From Phenylobacterium zucineum HLK1 (GTDB taxonomy: Bacteria > Pseudomonadota > Alphaproteobacteria > Caulobacterales > Caulobacteraceae): a DNA stretch of 64,000 nucleotides. The notes below the pieces were generated by a model. The model saw only the letters and a list, made by a program, of their open reading frames with translations. It made no database searches and was not told the origin of the DNA. The first letter of the stretch is position 1. Each line of letters starts with the position of its first letter. A program made the translations under genes and the position numbers. The DNA is taken from contig NC_011144.1 in the NCBI RefSeq assembly GCF_000017265.1, positions 868,001 through 932,000 of the forward strand, read 5' to 3'. This document shows positions 31,848-39,549 of this stretch, piece after piece.

Positions 31848-34292
31848 ATGCTGCACCGTCCGGGCGCCCGCGCGCGCCTCATCCTTGGCGCTTCCGTCCT
31901 GGCGCTGCTCGCCGGGCCCGAGGCCTACGCGCAGGCCGCCGCCCAGACGGCCGGGCAGGAGACCGCGCTCGAGACCCTGGTGGTCACGGCCCAGCGGCGG
32001 GAGGAGAGCGCCAACTCGGTCGGCATGGCGATCCAGGCGGTGCGCGGCGAGGTGCTGGAACAGCTCCACGTCACCGACACCCGCGACCTCAGCGCCTTCG
32101 CGCCCAGCTTCACGGTTTCCCAGAGCTACCAGGGGGTGCCGACCTACACGCTGCGCGGCATCGGCTTCAACACGATCAACCTGTCGGCCACCTCCACCGT
32201 CGGCACCTATGTGGACGAGGTGGCCTACGCCTATCCGTTCATGATGACCGGCCCGGTGTTCGACCTGGAGCGGGTCGAGGTGCTGAAGGGGCCGCAGGGG
32301 ACGCTCTACGGCCGCAACACCACCGCCGGCCTGATCGACTTCGTCACCCGCAAGCCCACAGAGGACGTCGAGGGCGCGCTCACCGCCGAGATCGGCAACT
32401 ACCAGACGAAGAACCTCGAGGGCTACGTCAGCGGCCCGCTGGCCGAGGGCCTGGCCGGGCGGCTCGCGTTCCGCATGGAGAACAGCGACAAGGGCTGGCA
32501 GGTCTCCAACACCCGTGGCGAGCGGCTGGGCGAGGCCGACCGCTGGGGCGTCCGCGGCTCGCTCGCCTTCAATCCCAACGACCGGCTCTCGGTCGACGCC
32601 TCGGTCAGCTACTGGAAGAACCAGTCCGACACCGTCGCGGCCCAGGGGATCGGCTTCACCCCGGCGACCGCCAACAGCCCGTTCCTGGCGCCGGGCCTGG
32701 CCGACTACATCGCCGCCAATCCGCCGACCAAGGCCACCCAGGCCGACTGGGCGCCCGAGTCCGTCCGCGGCGTCGACATCGGCATCGGCCCCGGCCACGC
32801 CGGCCCGCTGCGCGAGGACAACACGTTCCTGGGCGTGAAGCTGAAGGTCGCCTACGACCTCTCCGACAGCGTCCGGCTCGTCTCGCTCACCGGCTACAAC
32901 GACCTCAAGCGCCGGGCGCTGTTCGACTGGAGCGGCGCCCCTTACGAGATCCTGCTGCAGCGCGCCGTGGGCGACATCGAGTCCTTCTCCGAGGAGCTGC
33001 ACCTCGAAGGCTCGACCGACCGCGCCAACTGGCTGGTGGGCGCCTACTACGCCAAGGACGAGATCCTCGATTCCAACCGCACCCTGCTGGGCCAGAACGC
33101 CAACGTGGGTCTGATCCGCTTCGCCGGCGCGGGCCTCCTCGCCACTCCGTTCAACACGGGCGGCTACACGGCCGAGCAGATGGCCCAGGCGTTCCGCACC
33201 TACGTCGACCGCGGCGACATCGAGACGAAGACCTGGAGCGTCTTCGCCAACGGCGACTACAGGATCACCGAAGCCCTCAAGCTCACCCTCGGCGTGCGCT
33301 ACACCGAGGACAAGCAGGACTACGCCGGCTGCTCGCGCGACTTCAACGGCAGCATGCTGCCCAACGTCAACGTCGTGAACCGGGCGCTCTACTTCCAGAC
33401 CTACGGCGTCATCCCCGACCAGATCGCCGCGAACGCCTGCAACACCTTCGATCCCGCGACCGGCCAGTTCGGCCTGGTGACCTCCACCCTGGACGAGAAC
33501 AACGTCGCCTGGCGCGTGGCGCTGGACTGGACCCCGGCCGAGAACCTCCTGCTGTTCGGCTCGGTCTCGCGCGGCGCCAAGGCCGGGGCCACACCGATCA
33601 ACGCCGCGAACATCTCGACCCAGAACGCTCCGGCCAACCAGGAGCTGCTCACCGCCTACGAGGTCGGCTTCAAGGCCGGCCTGCTCGATCGGCGCATGCA
33701 GGCCAACGTCAGCGCCTTCTACTACGACTACGAGGACAAGCAGCTCAGCGTCTATTTCGCCGACCCGATCTACACCGCGCTGTCGCGGCTGCAGAACGTG
33801 CCCAAGGGCGAGGCCTACGGGATCGACGGCGAGGTCACCTGGCGGATCATGCCCGAGCTGACGCTGATCGCCTCGGGCACCCTGCTGCACACCGAGGTCA
33901 AGGGCTACGTCGGGATCAACGCCGCGGGCCAGCCGCAGGACTTCGACGGTGCGCCCTTCCTCTACAGCCCCAAGCGCTCGTTCGCGCTCACCGCGCTCTA
34001 CAGCCGCGAGCTGACCAGCGAGCTTGGCCTGCAGGCGGCGGTGAACGCCCGCTGGCAGAGCGACAGCCACGCCGACCTGGAGGGCGATCCCCGGTTCGTC
34101 ATCGAGGACTACGGTCTGGTGAACGCCTCCATCGGCCTGCACAGCCTGGACGAGCGCTGGCGCGTCCAGCTCTGGGGCCGCAACCTCACCGACGAGTATT
34201 ACTGGACCGCCGTCAGCTCGAACGCGAACGTCGTGGTCCGCTTCCCCGGCCAGCCGCGCACCTACGGCGCCTCGCTGACCCTCAGCTTCTAG
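31848..34292 (+). CDS. TonB-dependent outer-membrane receptor
   Basis: An 814-residue outer-membrane transporter. The signal peptide (about 1-28) ends A-Y-A-Q-A. The TonB box region E-T-L-V-V-T-A-Q-R-R follows at about 43-52. The plug domain (about 55-165) has L-R-G-I-G-F-N-T, E-R-V-E-V-L-K-G-P-Q-G-T-L-Y-G-R-N-T-T-A-G. The 22-strand barrel ends with the aromatic Y-G-A-S-L-T-L-S-F. It belongs to the large Caulobacter/sphingomonad receptor group often taking up carbohydrates or hydrophobic compounds rather than siderophores. The neighbouring lactonase and P450 hint at an organic substrate. GAGGGAGGG precedes ATG 31848. A strong terminator follows. Confidence 0.93.
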   Translation: MLHRPGARARLILGASVLALLAGPEAYAQAAAQTAGQETALETLVVTAQRREESANSVGMAIQAVRGEVLEQLHVTDTRDLSAFAPSFTVSQSYQGVPTYTLRGIGFNTINLSATSTVGTYVDEVAYAYPFMMTGPVFDLERVEVLKGPQGTLYGRNTTAGLIDFVTRKPTEDVEGALTAEIGNYQTKNLEGYVSGPLAEGLAGRLAFRMENSDKGWQVSNTRGERLGEADRWGVRGSLAFNPNDRLSVDASVSYWKNQSDTVAAQGIGFTPATANSPFLAPGLADYIAANPPTKATQADWAPESVRGVDIGIGPGHAGPLREDNTFLGVKLKVAYDLSDSVRLVSLTGYNDLKRRALFDWSGAPYEILLQRAVGDIESFSEELHLEGSTDRANWLVGAYYAKDEILDSNRTLLGQNANVGLIRFAGAGLLATPFNTGGYTAEQMAQAFRTYVDRGDIETKTWSVFANGDYRITEALKLTLGVRYTEDKQDYAGCSRDFNGSMLPNVNVVNRALYFQTYGVIPDQIAANACNTFDPATGQFGLVTSTLDENNVAWRVALDWTPAENLLLFGSVSRGAKAGATPINAANISTQNAPANQELLTAYEVGFKAGLLDRRMQANVSAFYYDYEDKQLSVYFADPIYTALSRLQNVPKGEAYGIDGEVTWRIMPELTLIASGTLLHTEVKGYVGINAAGQPQDFDGAPFLYSPKRSFALTALYSRELTSELGLQAAVNARWQSDSHADLEGDPRFVIEDYGLVNASIGLHSLDERWRVQLWGRNLTDEYYWTAVSSNANVVVRFPGQPRTYGASLTLSF

Positions 34293-34314
34293 GTCCCGGT
34301 TCCTCCCCTGAACG

Positions 34315-34351
34315 CCGGGACCGCCCTCGGGCGTGTCCCGGTGTCCTTTTT
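34315..34351 (+). terminator. Strong Rho-independent terminator after the TonB receptor
   Basis: CCGGGAC-CGCCC-TC-GGGCG-T-GTCCCGG (34315-34341) is a near-perfect 12-bp stem with a one-base bulge, followed by TGTCCTTTTT. It also touches the stop codon of folA on the other strand. Confidence 0.88.
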
Positions 34352-34869
34352 CAGAGGCGCTCCAGCACCCGCCAGGTGAAGGGGAAGTCGTCGGCGTCGG
34401 ACGCGGGGTGGTTCTCGCGGGAGACTTCGCGCCAGCGGCTCTCGTCGATGGGCGAGAGCGTCACGTCTCCCTCGACGTCGGCATGCACCTCGGTGAGGTA
34501 GAGCCGCTGGGCCTTCTTCAGCGCCAGCTCGAACAGCGAGGCGCCGCCGATCACGCACACCTCGTCCGCGCCGTCCTCGGCCGCCTGCTCGCGGGCGATC
34601 TGCACGGCCTCCGAGAAGTCCTCGACCACCAGCGCCCCCGGCGCCTCGTAGCTCTGGTCGCGGGTCAGCACGATGTTGGTGCGGCCGGGCAGGGGGCGCT
34701 TGGGGAGGCTCTCCCAGGTCTTGCGGCCCATGATCACCGGCTTGCCCAGGGTGGTGCGCTTGAACAGCGCCAGGTCGGACTTCAGCCGCCAGGGCAGGGC
34801 GCCGTCCTTGCCGATGACGCCGTTGCGGGCCCGCGCGATGGGCCCGGCGGAAAGGATCACGTGCGACAT
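34351..34869 (-). CDS. folA: Dihydrofolate reductase
   Basis: A 172-residue enzyme reducing dihydrofolate to tetrahydrofolate with NADPH. N-G-V-I-G-K-D-G-A-L-P-W (about 16-27) is the substrate/Met20-loop signature with the conserved P-W. D31-like acidic D-L-A-L-F-K-R follows. G-K-P-V-I-M-G-R-K-T-W-E-S-L-P (about 42-56) binds NADPH. V-C-V-I-G-G-A-S-L-F (near 104) is the second dinucleotide motif. It lies in a same-strand group with thyA, which makes the dihydrofolate that this enzyme recycles. Confidence 0.96.
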   Translation of the reverse strand: MSHVILSAGPIARARNGVIGKDGALPWRLKSDLALFKRTTLGKPVIMGRKTWESLPKRPLPGRTNIVLTRDQSYEAPGALVVEDFSEAVQIAREQAAEDGADEVCVIGGASLFELALKKAQRLYLTEVHADVEGDVTLSPIDESRWREVSRENHPASDADDFPFTWRVLERL

Positions 34870-34916
34870 GGCCGGGTTCTAGCCCGCGCCGGGCGTCCCG
34901 ACCAAGCCGATCCCGG

Positions 34917-35078
34917 CTAGAAGAGGCCGGCGCGCTGCGCGATGACGATCGCGGCGACGATCAGGATGAGCGCCTGGATGATTGCGCCGAAGGGCGACGG
35001 CAGCGGCAGCTTCTGCACCGCCCAGGCGATGAGGGCGGCGACGACCAGGACGATGATGGCGAAGATCAGGATGGACAT
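34917..35078 (-). CDS. Thivi_2564-type small membrane protein (53 aa)
   Basis: The whole 53-residue product consists of two hydrophobic helices: residues 2-20 (starting S-I-L-I-F-A-I-I-V-L-V-V) and 33-48 (I-I-Q-A-L-I-L-I-V-A-A-I-V-I). A turn K-L-P-L-P-S-P-F-G joins them. Small two-helix proteins with this turn are annotated as the Thivi_2564 family, function unknown. It is below usual size limits but has clean codon use. It sits between the MazG-like gene and folA. Confidence 0.75.
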   Translation of the reverse strand: MSILIFAIIVLVVAALIAWAVQKLPLPSPFGAIIQALILIVAAIVIAQRAGLF

Positions 35079-35173
35079 TCTGCGACCTCTCGAGCGGCCA
35101 GGCCGCGACGCCAGCTAAAGCGTATCGCAAGCTTAAGCGTTCCCGGCGGCCGGTCGGTTCCTGCGAGGGGCCG

Positions 35174-35485
35174 TTAGCCTGCCGGCTCCAGCCAGCTCAG
35201 CCACTTCTTCCGCACGGCCGCGTCCGGATCGATCCCGAACCGGCGGCAGTAGAGCAGCAGCATGCACAGCACGTCGGCGGCCTCGTCGGCGCGATCCTGC
35301 TCGCTGGCCTCCCCGCGGCCGCGGCCCGAGAGCCGCAGGTGCGCCTGGGACAGCTCGCCCAGCTCCTCCTGCAGCTTCAGCAGGAACCAGTCGTCGTCGC
35401 GGTCGATGGCGTACTTGCCGGCGTAGATGTCCGAGATCTTCTCGGCCGCGTCCGAGACCTCGGCGAAGGTGAGCCGCCCGCTCAT
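35174..35485 (-). CDS. MazG-like nucleotide pyrophosphohydrolase
   Basis: A 103-residue all-alpha NTP pyrophosphatase-type protein. The metal-binding motif E-E-L-G-E (E40, E41, E44) is followed by E-A-A-D (E68, D71), the E-E-x-x-E...E-x-x-D arrangement of MazG, HisE and dUTPase-like enzymes. C-M-L-L-L-Y-C-R-R-F-G-I-D-P follows. It may clean up non-canonical or excess nucleotides, fitting its overlap with thyA: its ATG shares one base with the thyA stop, so the two are translationally coupled. Confidence 0.85.
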   Translation of the reverse strand: MSGRLTFAEVSDAAEKISDIYAGKYAIDRDDDWFLLKLQEELGELSQAHLRLSGRGRGEASEQDRADEAADVLCMLLLYCRRFGIDPDAAVRKKWLSWLEPAG

Positions 35486-36345
35486 CACACCGCGATCGGG
35501 GCCGGGATCGACGGGTGCGCCTGGTAGCCCTCGAGCTTGAAGTCCTCGTAGGCGAAGGCGAACAGGTCGTCCCTGTCGGCCACGTGCATGACCGGCAGCG
35601 GCATGGGCTCGCGGGCGAGCTGGATTCGGGCCTGCTCGACGTGGTTCAGGTAGAGGTGCGCATCGCCCAGGGTGTGGACGAACTCGCCGGGCGCGTAGCC
35701 CGTCACCTTGGCCATCATCAGGGTCAGCAGGGCGTAGCTGGCGATGTTGAACGGCACGCCCAGGAACACGTCGGCCGAACGCTGGTAGAGCTGGCACGAC
35801 AGCCGCTTCACGCCGTCCCTGTCCGGGGCGACGAAGAACTGGAACAGGCAATGGCAGGGCGGCAGGGCCATGTCCTCCACCTCGGCCGGATTCCAGGCCG
35901 AAACGATGTGGCGGCGGCTCTCGGGATTGGTCTTCAGGCTGTTCACCACGCCCGAGATCTGGTCGATGACGCGGCCGTCCGGGGCCGCCCAAGAGCGCCA
36001 TTGCTTGCCGTAGACGGGGCCGAGCTCGCCGTCGGCATCGGCCCATTCGTCCCAGATGGACACCCCGCGCTCCTGCAGCCAGCGCACGTTGGTGTCGCCG
36101 CGCAGGAACCACAGCAGTTCCAGGATGATCGACTTGCGGTGCAGCTTCTTGGTCGTCAGCAGGGGGAAGCCCTGGGAGAGGTCAAAGCGCATCTGGCGGC
36201 CGAAGACGCCCAGGGTGCCGGTGCCGGTGCGGTCGCCGCGGGCGGCGCCGGTCTCCAGGATGTCGGCCAGCAGGTTCAGGTACTGCCGCTCGGGATGGTC
36301 CGGGGCGGCGGCGTAGCGCTGGGCGAGGGCGACGTGGGCGTTCAT
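35485..36345 (-). CDS. thyA: Thymidylate synthase ThyA
   Basis: A 286-residue enzyme converting dUMP to dTMP with methylene-tetrahydrofolate. R-T-G-T-G-T (39-44) binds substrate phosphate, R-G-D-T-N (82-86) is conserved, and the catalytic cysteine is C164 in [20 protein letters not shown] and [17 protein letters not shown] complete the active site. The open frame continues to 36468, but ATG 36345 gives the family-standard N-terminus. First of thyA - MazG-like - small membrane protein - folA. Confidence 0.97.
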   Translation of the reverse strand: MNAHVALAQRYAAAPDHPERQYLNLLADILETGAARGDRTGTGTLGVFGRQMRFDLSQGFPLLTTKKLHRKSIILELLWFLRGDTNVRWLQERGVSIWDEWADADGELGPVYGKQWRSWAAPDGRVIDQISGVVNSLKTNPESRRHIVSAWNPAEVEDMALPPCHCLFQFFVAPDRDGVKRLSCQLYQRSADVFLGVPFNIASYALLTLMMAKVTGYAPGEFVHTLGDAHLYLNHVEQARIQLAREPMPLPVMHVADRDDLFAFAYEDFKLEGYQAHPSIPAPIAV

Positions 36346-36507
36346 GGGAGGCCGAGCCTCGCGCACGAAGTGATTCGGGAACAGTCGGCTTGGGCGCGTC
36401 GTCCACAGCCCGGCGGCCGCCGTCCCCAGATTACGAATTCTCAACTTGGCGGCGGCATGGCGACCCATTAATCGCGCGTGCAGTTTTTAATGTACGAGGT
36501 TCCGTGA

Positions 36508-36753
36508 ATGCTGATCTCCGCCATCGCCGCCCTGGCCCTGTTCGCCTCGCCCGACGCGGGCGGCTCCGCCGCCGCGGCGGCCCCCGCCCCGGAGGCCAAG
36601 CCGGCCGCCGAGGCCAAGCCCAAGCGCGTCTGCAAGAAGCAGCCCGACGTCAGCGGCTCGCGCCTCGCCCGCAAGGTCTGCACGACCGAGACGCCGAAGG
36701 CCCAGCCCGCGCCCGCCGCCGAGGCCGCCGCGGCCGAGAAGCCGGCCGCCTAG
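36508..36753 (+). CDS. Small secreted Ala/Pro-rich protein (81 aa)
   Basis: Residues 1-15 form a short signal peptide (M-L-I-S-A-I-A-A-L-A-L-F-A-S-P). The remaining part is Ala/Pro/Lys/Glu-rich, with a central C-K-K-Q-P-D-V-S-G-S-R-L-A-R-K-V-C segment. Two cysteines (about 42 and 58) flank it and may form a disulfide. The motif R-x-C-x-x-x-x-x-x-G-S-R-L-x-x-x-x-x-C recurs in small sphingomonad and Caulobacter secreted proteins of unknown function. The upstream 40 bp are AT-rich and probably contain its promoter. Confidence 0.65.
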   Translation: MLISAIAALALFASPDAGGSAAAAAPAPEAKPAAEAKPKRVCKKQPDVSGSRLARKVCTTETPKAQPAPAAEAAAAEKPAA

Positions 36754-36770
36754 GCGGCTGAGCCGAGCCG

Positions 36771-37313
36771 CTAGCCGGCGAAGCCCCCGTCGTCGAGGAA
36801 CGCCTGTTCCTCGTCGGTCGTGACCCGGCCCAGCGCCGGGTTGCGGTGCGGGAAGCGCCCGAACCTCGTGATGATGTCGCGGTGGATCTCGGCCCACTTC
36901 AGGGTCTCCGGATCTCCCAGTTCGCGGGCCAGCTTCACCGCCAGGTCCTGGTCGGCCGGGTCCTCCGAATGCTCGAACGGCAGGAGGAAGAACTGGGCCA
37001 GCGCGGGATCGACCTCCTCCTGCCAGCCCTTCTCCACGACCGCGCGGGCGACCTGCCGCGCCTTGCCGTCGGTGGCGAAGGCGTGGCCCGAGCCGCGGTA
37101 CAGGTTCCGCGGAATCTGATCCAGCAGGATGACCAGCGCCAGGGCGCCCTCGGGCGTCTGCGCCCACGCGTCGTAGGCCCCGCGGGCCGCGGCGTGGTGC
37201 GTGGGCTCGAACCTCAGCCGGCAGGCCTCGTCGAACGCGGGGCCGCCGCGGAACCACTTCGTCGGCCCGGCGTGACGCCAGAATCCGAGGACGTCGTTGG
37301 GCGTGGCGGCCAT
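36771..37313 (-). CDS. DUF924 family protein
   Basis: A 180-residue all-helical TPR-like protein. D-V-L-G-F-W-R-H-A-G-P-x-K-W-F (6-20) opens the family signature. L-V-I-L-L-D-Q-I-P-R-N-L-Y-R-G-S-G-x-A-F-A-T-D (about 60-82) and F-L-L-P-F-E-H-S-E (near 110) are invariant in DUF924. H-R-D-I-I-T-R-F-G-R-F-P-H-R-N-P closes it. Function is unknown; a small-molecule-binding role has been suggested from the conserved pocket. GGAGGAG lies before ATG 37313. Confidence 0.92.
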   Translation of the reverse strand: MAATPNDVLGFWRHAGPTKWFRGGPAFDEACRLRFEPTHHAAARGAYDAWAQTPEGALALVILLDQIPRNLYRGSGHAFATDGKARQVARAVVEKGWQEEVDPALAQFFLLPFEHSEDPADQDLAVKLARELGDPETLKWAEIHRDIITRFGRFPHRNPALGRVTTDEEQAFLDDGGFAG

Positions 37314-37457
37314 GCGGGGCTCCTCCTGGTCCTGACCTGAACCGGCACAGTTGGGCGCCCGTGCGTCCCGTTCAAGCACGGTTCAGGCTGGGGCGTGCTT
37401 GCTCGCGGCGAGGGAAGCCGGCGGCCTGCGGATTGCAGTCCGTCCCGAGTGATCGCG

Positions 37458-38462
37458 ATGAAGACAACAACCCTGGCGGCGCTGGCCGTCCTGCTGCTGG
37501 CCGGGACGGCGCTGCCCGCCGCCGCCGTCGCCCAGGAGCGCGGCCCGCGCGAGCGCCCGCAGTTCGGCCAGGACGGCGGCCGGGAGCGGCCGAACCGCGA
37601 GTTCCGCCGCGAGGCCCGCGAGGCCCGTGGGGATCGGCGTGGCGACTTCAGGAGGAGCCGCGAGGGGGCGGCCGCCGCGACGGCGCCACAAGCCGCGCAG
37701 GCGCCCCTGGCTCCCGGGGCGCCCGAAGCTCCGCGCGCCCGCCGCGTGGATCGCGACCAGGCCGACCTGTGGCGCAGCGACCGCCAAAGGAGCGAGCGCC
37801 AGAGGGGTGACCGTCGCGGATCCGTCGTCGGCCGTCCCGGCGGCTGGGTGGACGACGACGGCGACGACCTTGCCAACATCAGCCCCGCCGACCGGGCCGA
37901 CCGCGAGGACCGCCGCGAGGCGCGCGAGTGGCGGCGCTGGCAGAACGGCGAGACCCGGCGCTTCGACGCCGGCCCCAACGCTCGGCCCGACGCCCGGCGC
38001 GAGGTCCAGGCCCAGGACCGGGATCGCGCCCGAGATCGCGACAGGGACCGGGATCGCAACTGGGACCGCCGGGGCCGCGACGACGACCGGCGCGACTGGA
38101 ACGGCCGCTGGGACCGGAGTGACCGCGACCGCTGGGACCGCCATGACCGCGACCGCGACCGCCGCCGCGGCGACCGGCCCTACTGGAGCCAGGGCCGCTA
38201 TCCGTTCAGCTATCACAGCACCCGCCGCTACCGCGGCCCCCGCTGGGTGGCCCCGCCGGGCTTCTACGTCCGCAGCTGGTCGCACGGCGACTACCTGCCC
38301 TGGGGCTGGTACGGCGCGAGCTACCGTCTGGACGACTGGTGGGCCTACGGCCTGCCCTGGCCGCCGCCCGGTTTCGACTGGGTGAGGTCGGGCCCCGACG
38401 TCCTGCTGGTCGACCGCTTCAGCGGCCGCATCGTCCAGGTCGTGCGGATGGTGTTCTGGTAG
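37458..38462 (+). CDS. RcnB-family protein with long Arg/Asp-rich region
   Basis: A 334-residue exported protein. The signal peptide (1-25) ends A-V-A-Q-E. Residues about 26-245 are very rich in R, D, E and Q with repeated D-R-D-R units and no predicted fold. The C-terminal about 80 residues form the RcnB domain (G-F-Y-V-R-S-W-S-H-G-D-Y-L-P-W-G-W-Y, W-W-A-Y-G-L-P-W-P-P, D-V-L-L-V-D-R-F-S-G-R-I-V-Q-V). E. coli RcnB is a small periplasmic protein influencing nickel/cobalt efflux; no rcnA is nearby. The enlarged charged region is unusual and might bind polyanions or envelope components. Confidence 0.85.
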   Translation: MKTTTLAALAVLLLAGTALPAAAVAQERGPRERPQFGQDGGRERPNREFRREAREARGDRRGDFRRSREGAAAATAPQAAQAPLAPGAPEAPRARRVDRDQADLWRSDRQRSERQRGDRRGSVVGRPGGWVDDDGDDLANISPADRADREDRREAREWRRWQNGETRRFDAGPNARPDARREVQAQDRDRARDRDRDRDRNWDRRGRDDDRRDWNGRWDRSDRDRWDRHDRDRDRRRGDRPYWSQGRYPFSYHSTRRYRGPRWVAPPGFYVRSWSHGDYLPWGWYGASYRLDDWWAYGLPWPPPGFDWVRSGPDVLLVDRFSGRIVQVVRMVFW

Positions 38463-38466
38463 GGCG

Positions 38467-38937
38467 CTAGAGGTAGCCCAGGGCCCGGAGCTCGGCGATC
38501 GAGCTGCGGGCGCTCCGGTGCAGCACGAACCTGCCGCCGGCCTGCTCCCACAGGTGGCGGTGCTTGTCGCGGTCGTCCACCAGCACGTCGCCGGGATGGC
38601 AGTGCTCGCGCTTCAGCGCCGCCAGGGTGGTGATCACCTCGACGCCGGGGAAGTGGCGCGCCGCCCAGCGCCGCTTCTGCGGCTCGGCCCAGGCCCCGCG
38701 CGGCAGGCCGGTCAGGATGATGGGATCGAGATGCCTGACCGCCTCGTAGAGCTCGTAGGCGTCGGGCATCGGCTCCAGATGCTCGAAGAAGCCGTCCGCC
38801 TGGGCCAGCCGCTTCCAGAACAGTCCGGGATTGTACCGCTTTTCGAAGACGCGCGGCGGCATGCCCAGCACCTGCTCGGCGCCCTTGTCGAAGTCGGCGA
38901 GCACGCCGTCGCAGTCGAGGTAGATCTGCTTGCGCAT
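38467..38937 (-). CDS. HAD-type 5'(3')-deoxyribonucleotidase-like protein
   Basis: A 156-residue HAD-superfamily hydrolase. The nucleophile motif is I-Y-L-D-C-D-G-V-L-A-D, with D8 and D10 as catalytic aspartates. I-I-L-T-G-L-P is motif II (T about 76). D-V-L-V-D-D-R-D-K-H (about 117-126) is motif IV. This set matches the NT5C family removing phosphate from nucleoside monophosphates. It ends 4 bp from the RcnB gene stop (convergent) and lies downstream of zur on the same strand. Confidence 0.85.
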   Translation of the reverse strand: MRKQIYLDCDGVLADFDKGAEQVLGMPPRVFEKRYNPGLFWKRLAQADGFFEHLEPMPDAYELYEAVRHLDPIILTGLPRGAWAEPQKRRWAARHFPGVEVITTLAALKREHCHPGDVLVDDRDKHRHLWEQAGGRFVLHRSARSSIAELRALGYL

Positions 38938-38962
38938 CGGCGAGGGGGAACGCCCGGCGGGC

Positions 38963-39445
38963 TCAGTGCTCCCGGCACGCGGCGCATAGGCCGCGGGCCT
39001 CCAGCGTCACCGAGCGGACCGCGTAGCCCGCCGCGGCCGCCGCGGCGAGCTGCGGGCCGAAGTCGGGCTCGAACTCCTGCGCCGCCCCGCAGCAGTCGCA
39101 GATCAGGAAGGCCGCCGCATGGCCGCCCTCGATCCGGCAGGGGACGTAGGCGTTCAGGCTCTCGATCCGGTGGGCGAAGCCCAGCCGCTCCAGGAACTCC
39201 AGCGCCCGGTAGACGGTCGGCGGCTTGGCCGGCTCGCCGTCGGCCCCGAAGGCGGCGATCAGGTCGTAGGCCTTCAGCGGCCCCTCCGAAGCCAGCAGCA
39301 GCTCCAGCACCCGCCGCCGCGGCGGCGTCAGACGCTCGTGGGTCTCGGCGCAGCGCGCCTCGGCCTCGCCCAGCGCCTGGCGCAGGGCCGAGCCCTTCAG
39401 GCCCGCCGGGGCGTCCTCGTCGTGATGATGGCAGTGCTGCGACAT
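38963..39445 (-). CDS. zur: Zur, zinc-responsive Fur-family repressor
   Basis: A 160-residue regulator. The His-rich start S-Q-H-C-H-H-H-D-E-D precedes a winged helix (about 30-95) with L-T-P-P-R-R-R-V-L-E-L-L-L and P-P-T-V-Y-R-A-L-E-F-L. The C-terminal domain has two structural zinc pairs, C-D-C-C-G near 117 and C-A-A-C near 155, as in Zur and Fur relatives. A divergently transcribed zinc-type TonB receptor behind a matching palindrome makes Zur more likely than Fur or Mur. It should repress zinc uptake when zinc is sufficient. Confidence 0.9.
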   Translation of the reverse strand: MSQHCHHHDEDAPAGLKGSALRQALGEAEARCAETHERLTPPRRRVLELLLASEGPLKAYDLIAAFGADGEPAKPPTVYRALEFLERLGFAHRIESLNAYVPCRIEGGHAAAFLICDCCGAAQEFEPDFGPQLAAAAAAGYAVRSVTLEARGLCAACREH

Positions 39446-39501
39446 CGCCCTTCCAGCTAACCCGGTTCCGTCCGCGGCGCCAATGGCTTGACGGCTCGTT
39501 A

Positions 39502-39516
39502 TGTTATTTCATAACA
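39502..39516. promoter_or_regulatory. Zur box
   Basis: TGTTAT-TTC-ATAACA is a perfect 15-bp palindrome in the 104-bp gap between zur and the divergent receptor gene. It resembles alphaproteobacterial Zur operators of the GTTATNNNATAAC type. It ends 33 bp before the receptor ATG, so a bound repressor would block that promoter and possibly zur itself. Confidence 0.8.
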
Positions 39517-39549
39517 GTGACGCCTCGTCGCAAGTGCCCAGGACCCGAT

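Noticed and set aside
31557..34142. 861-codon minus-strand frame opposite the TonB receptor
   Set aside because: It is the antisense of a clear receptor and shows no motif.
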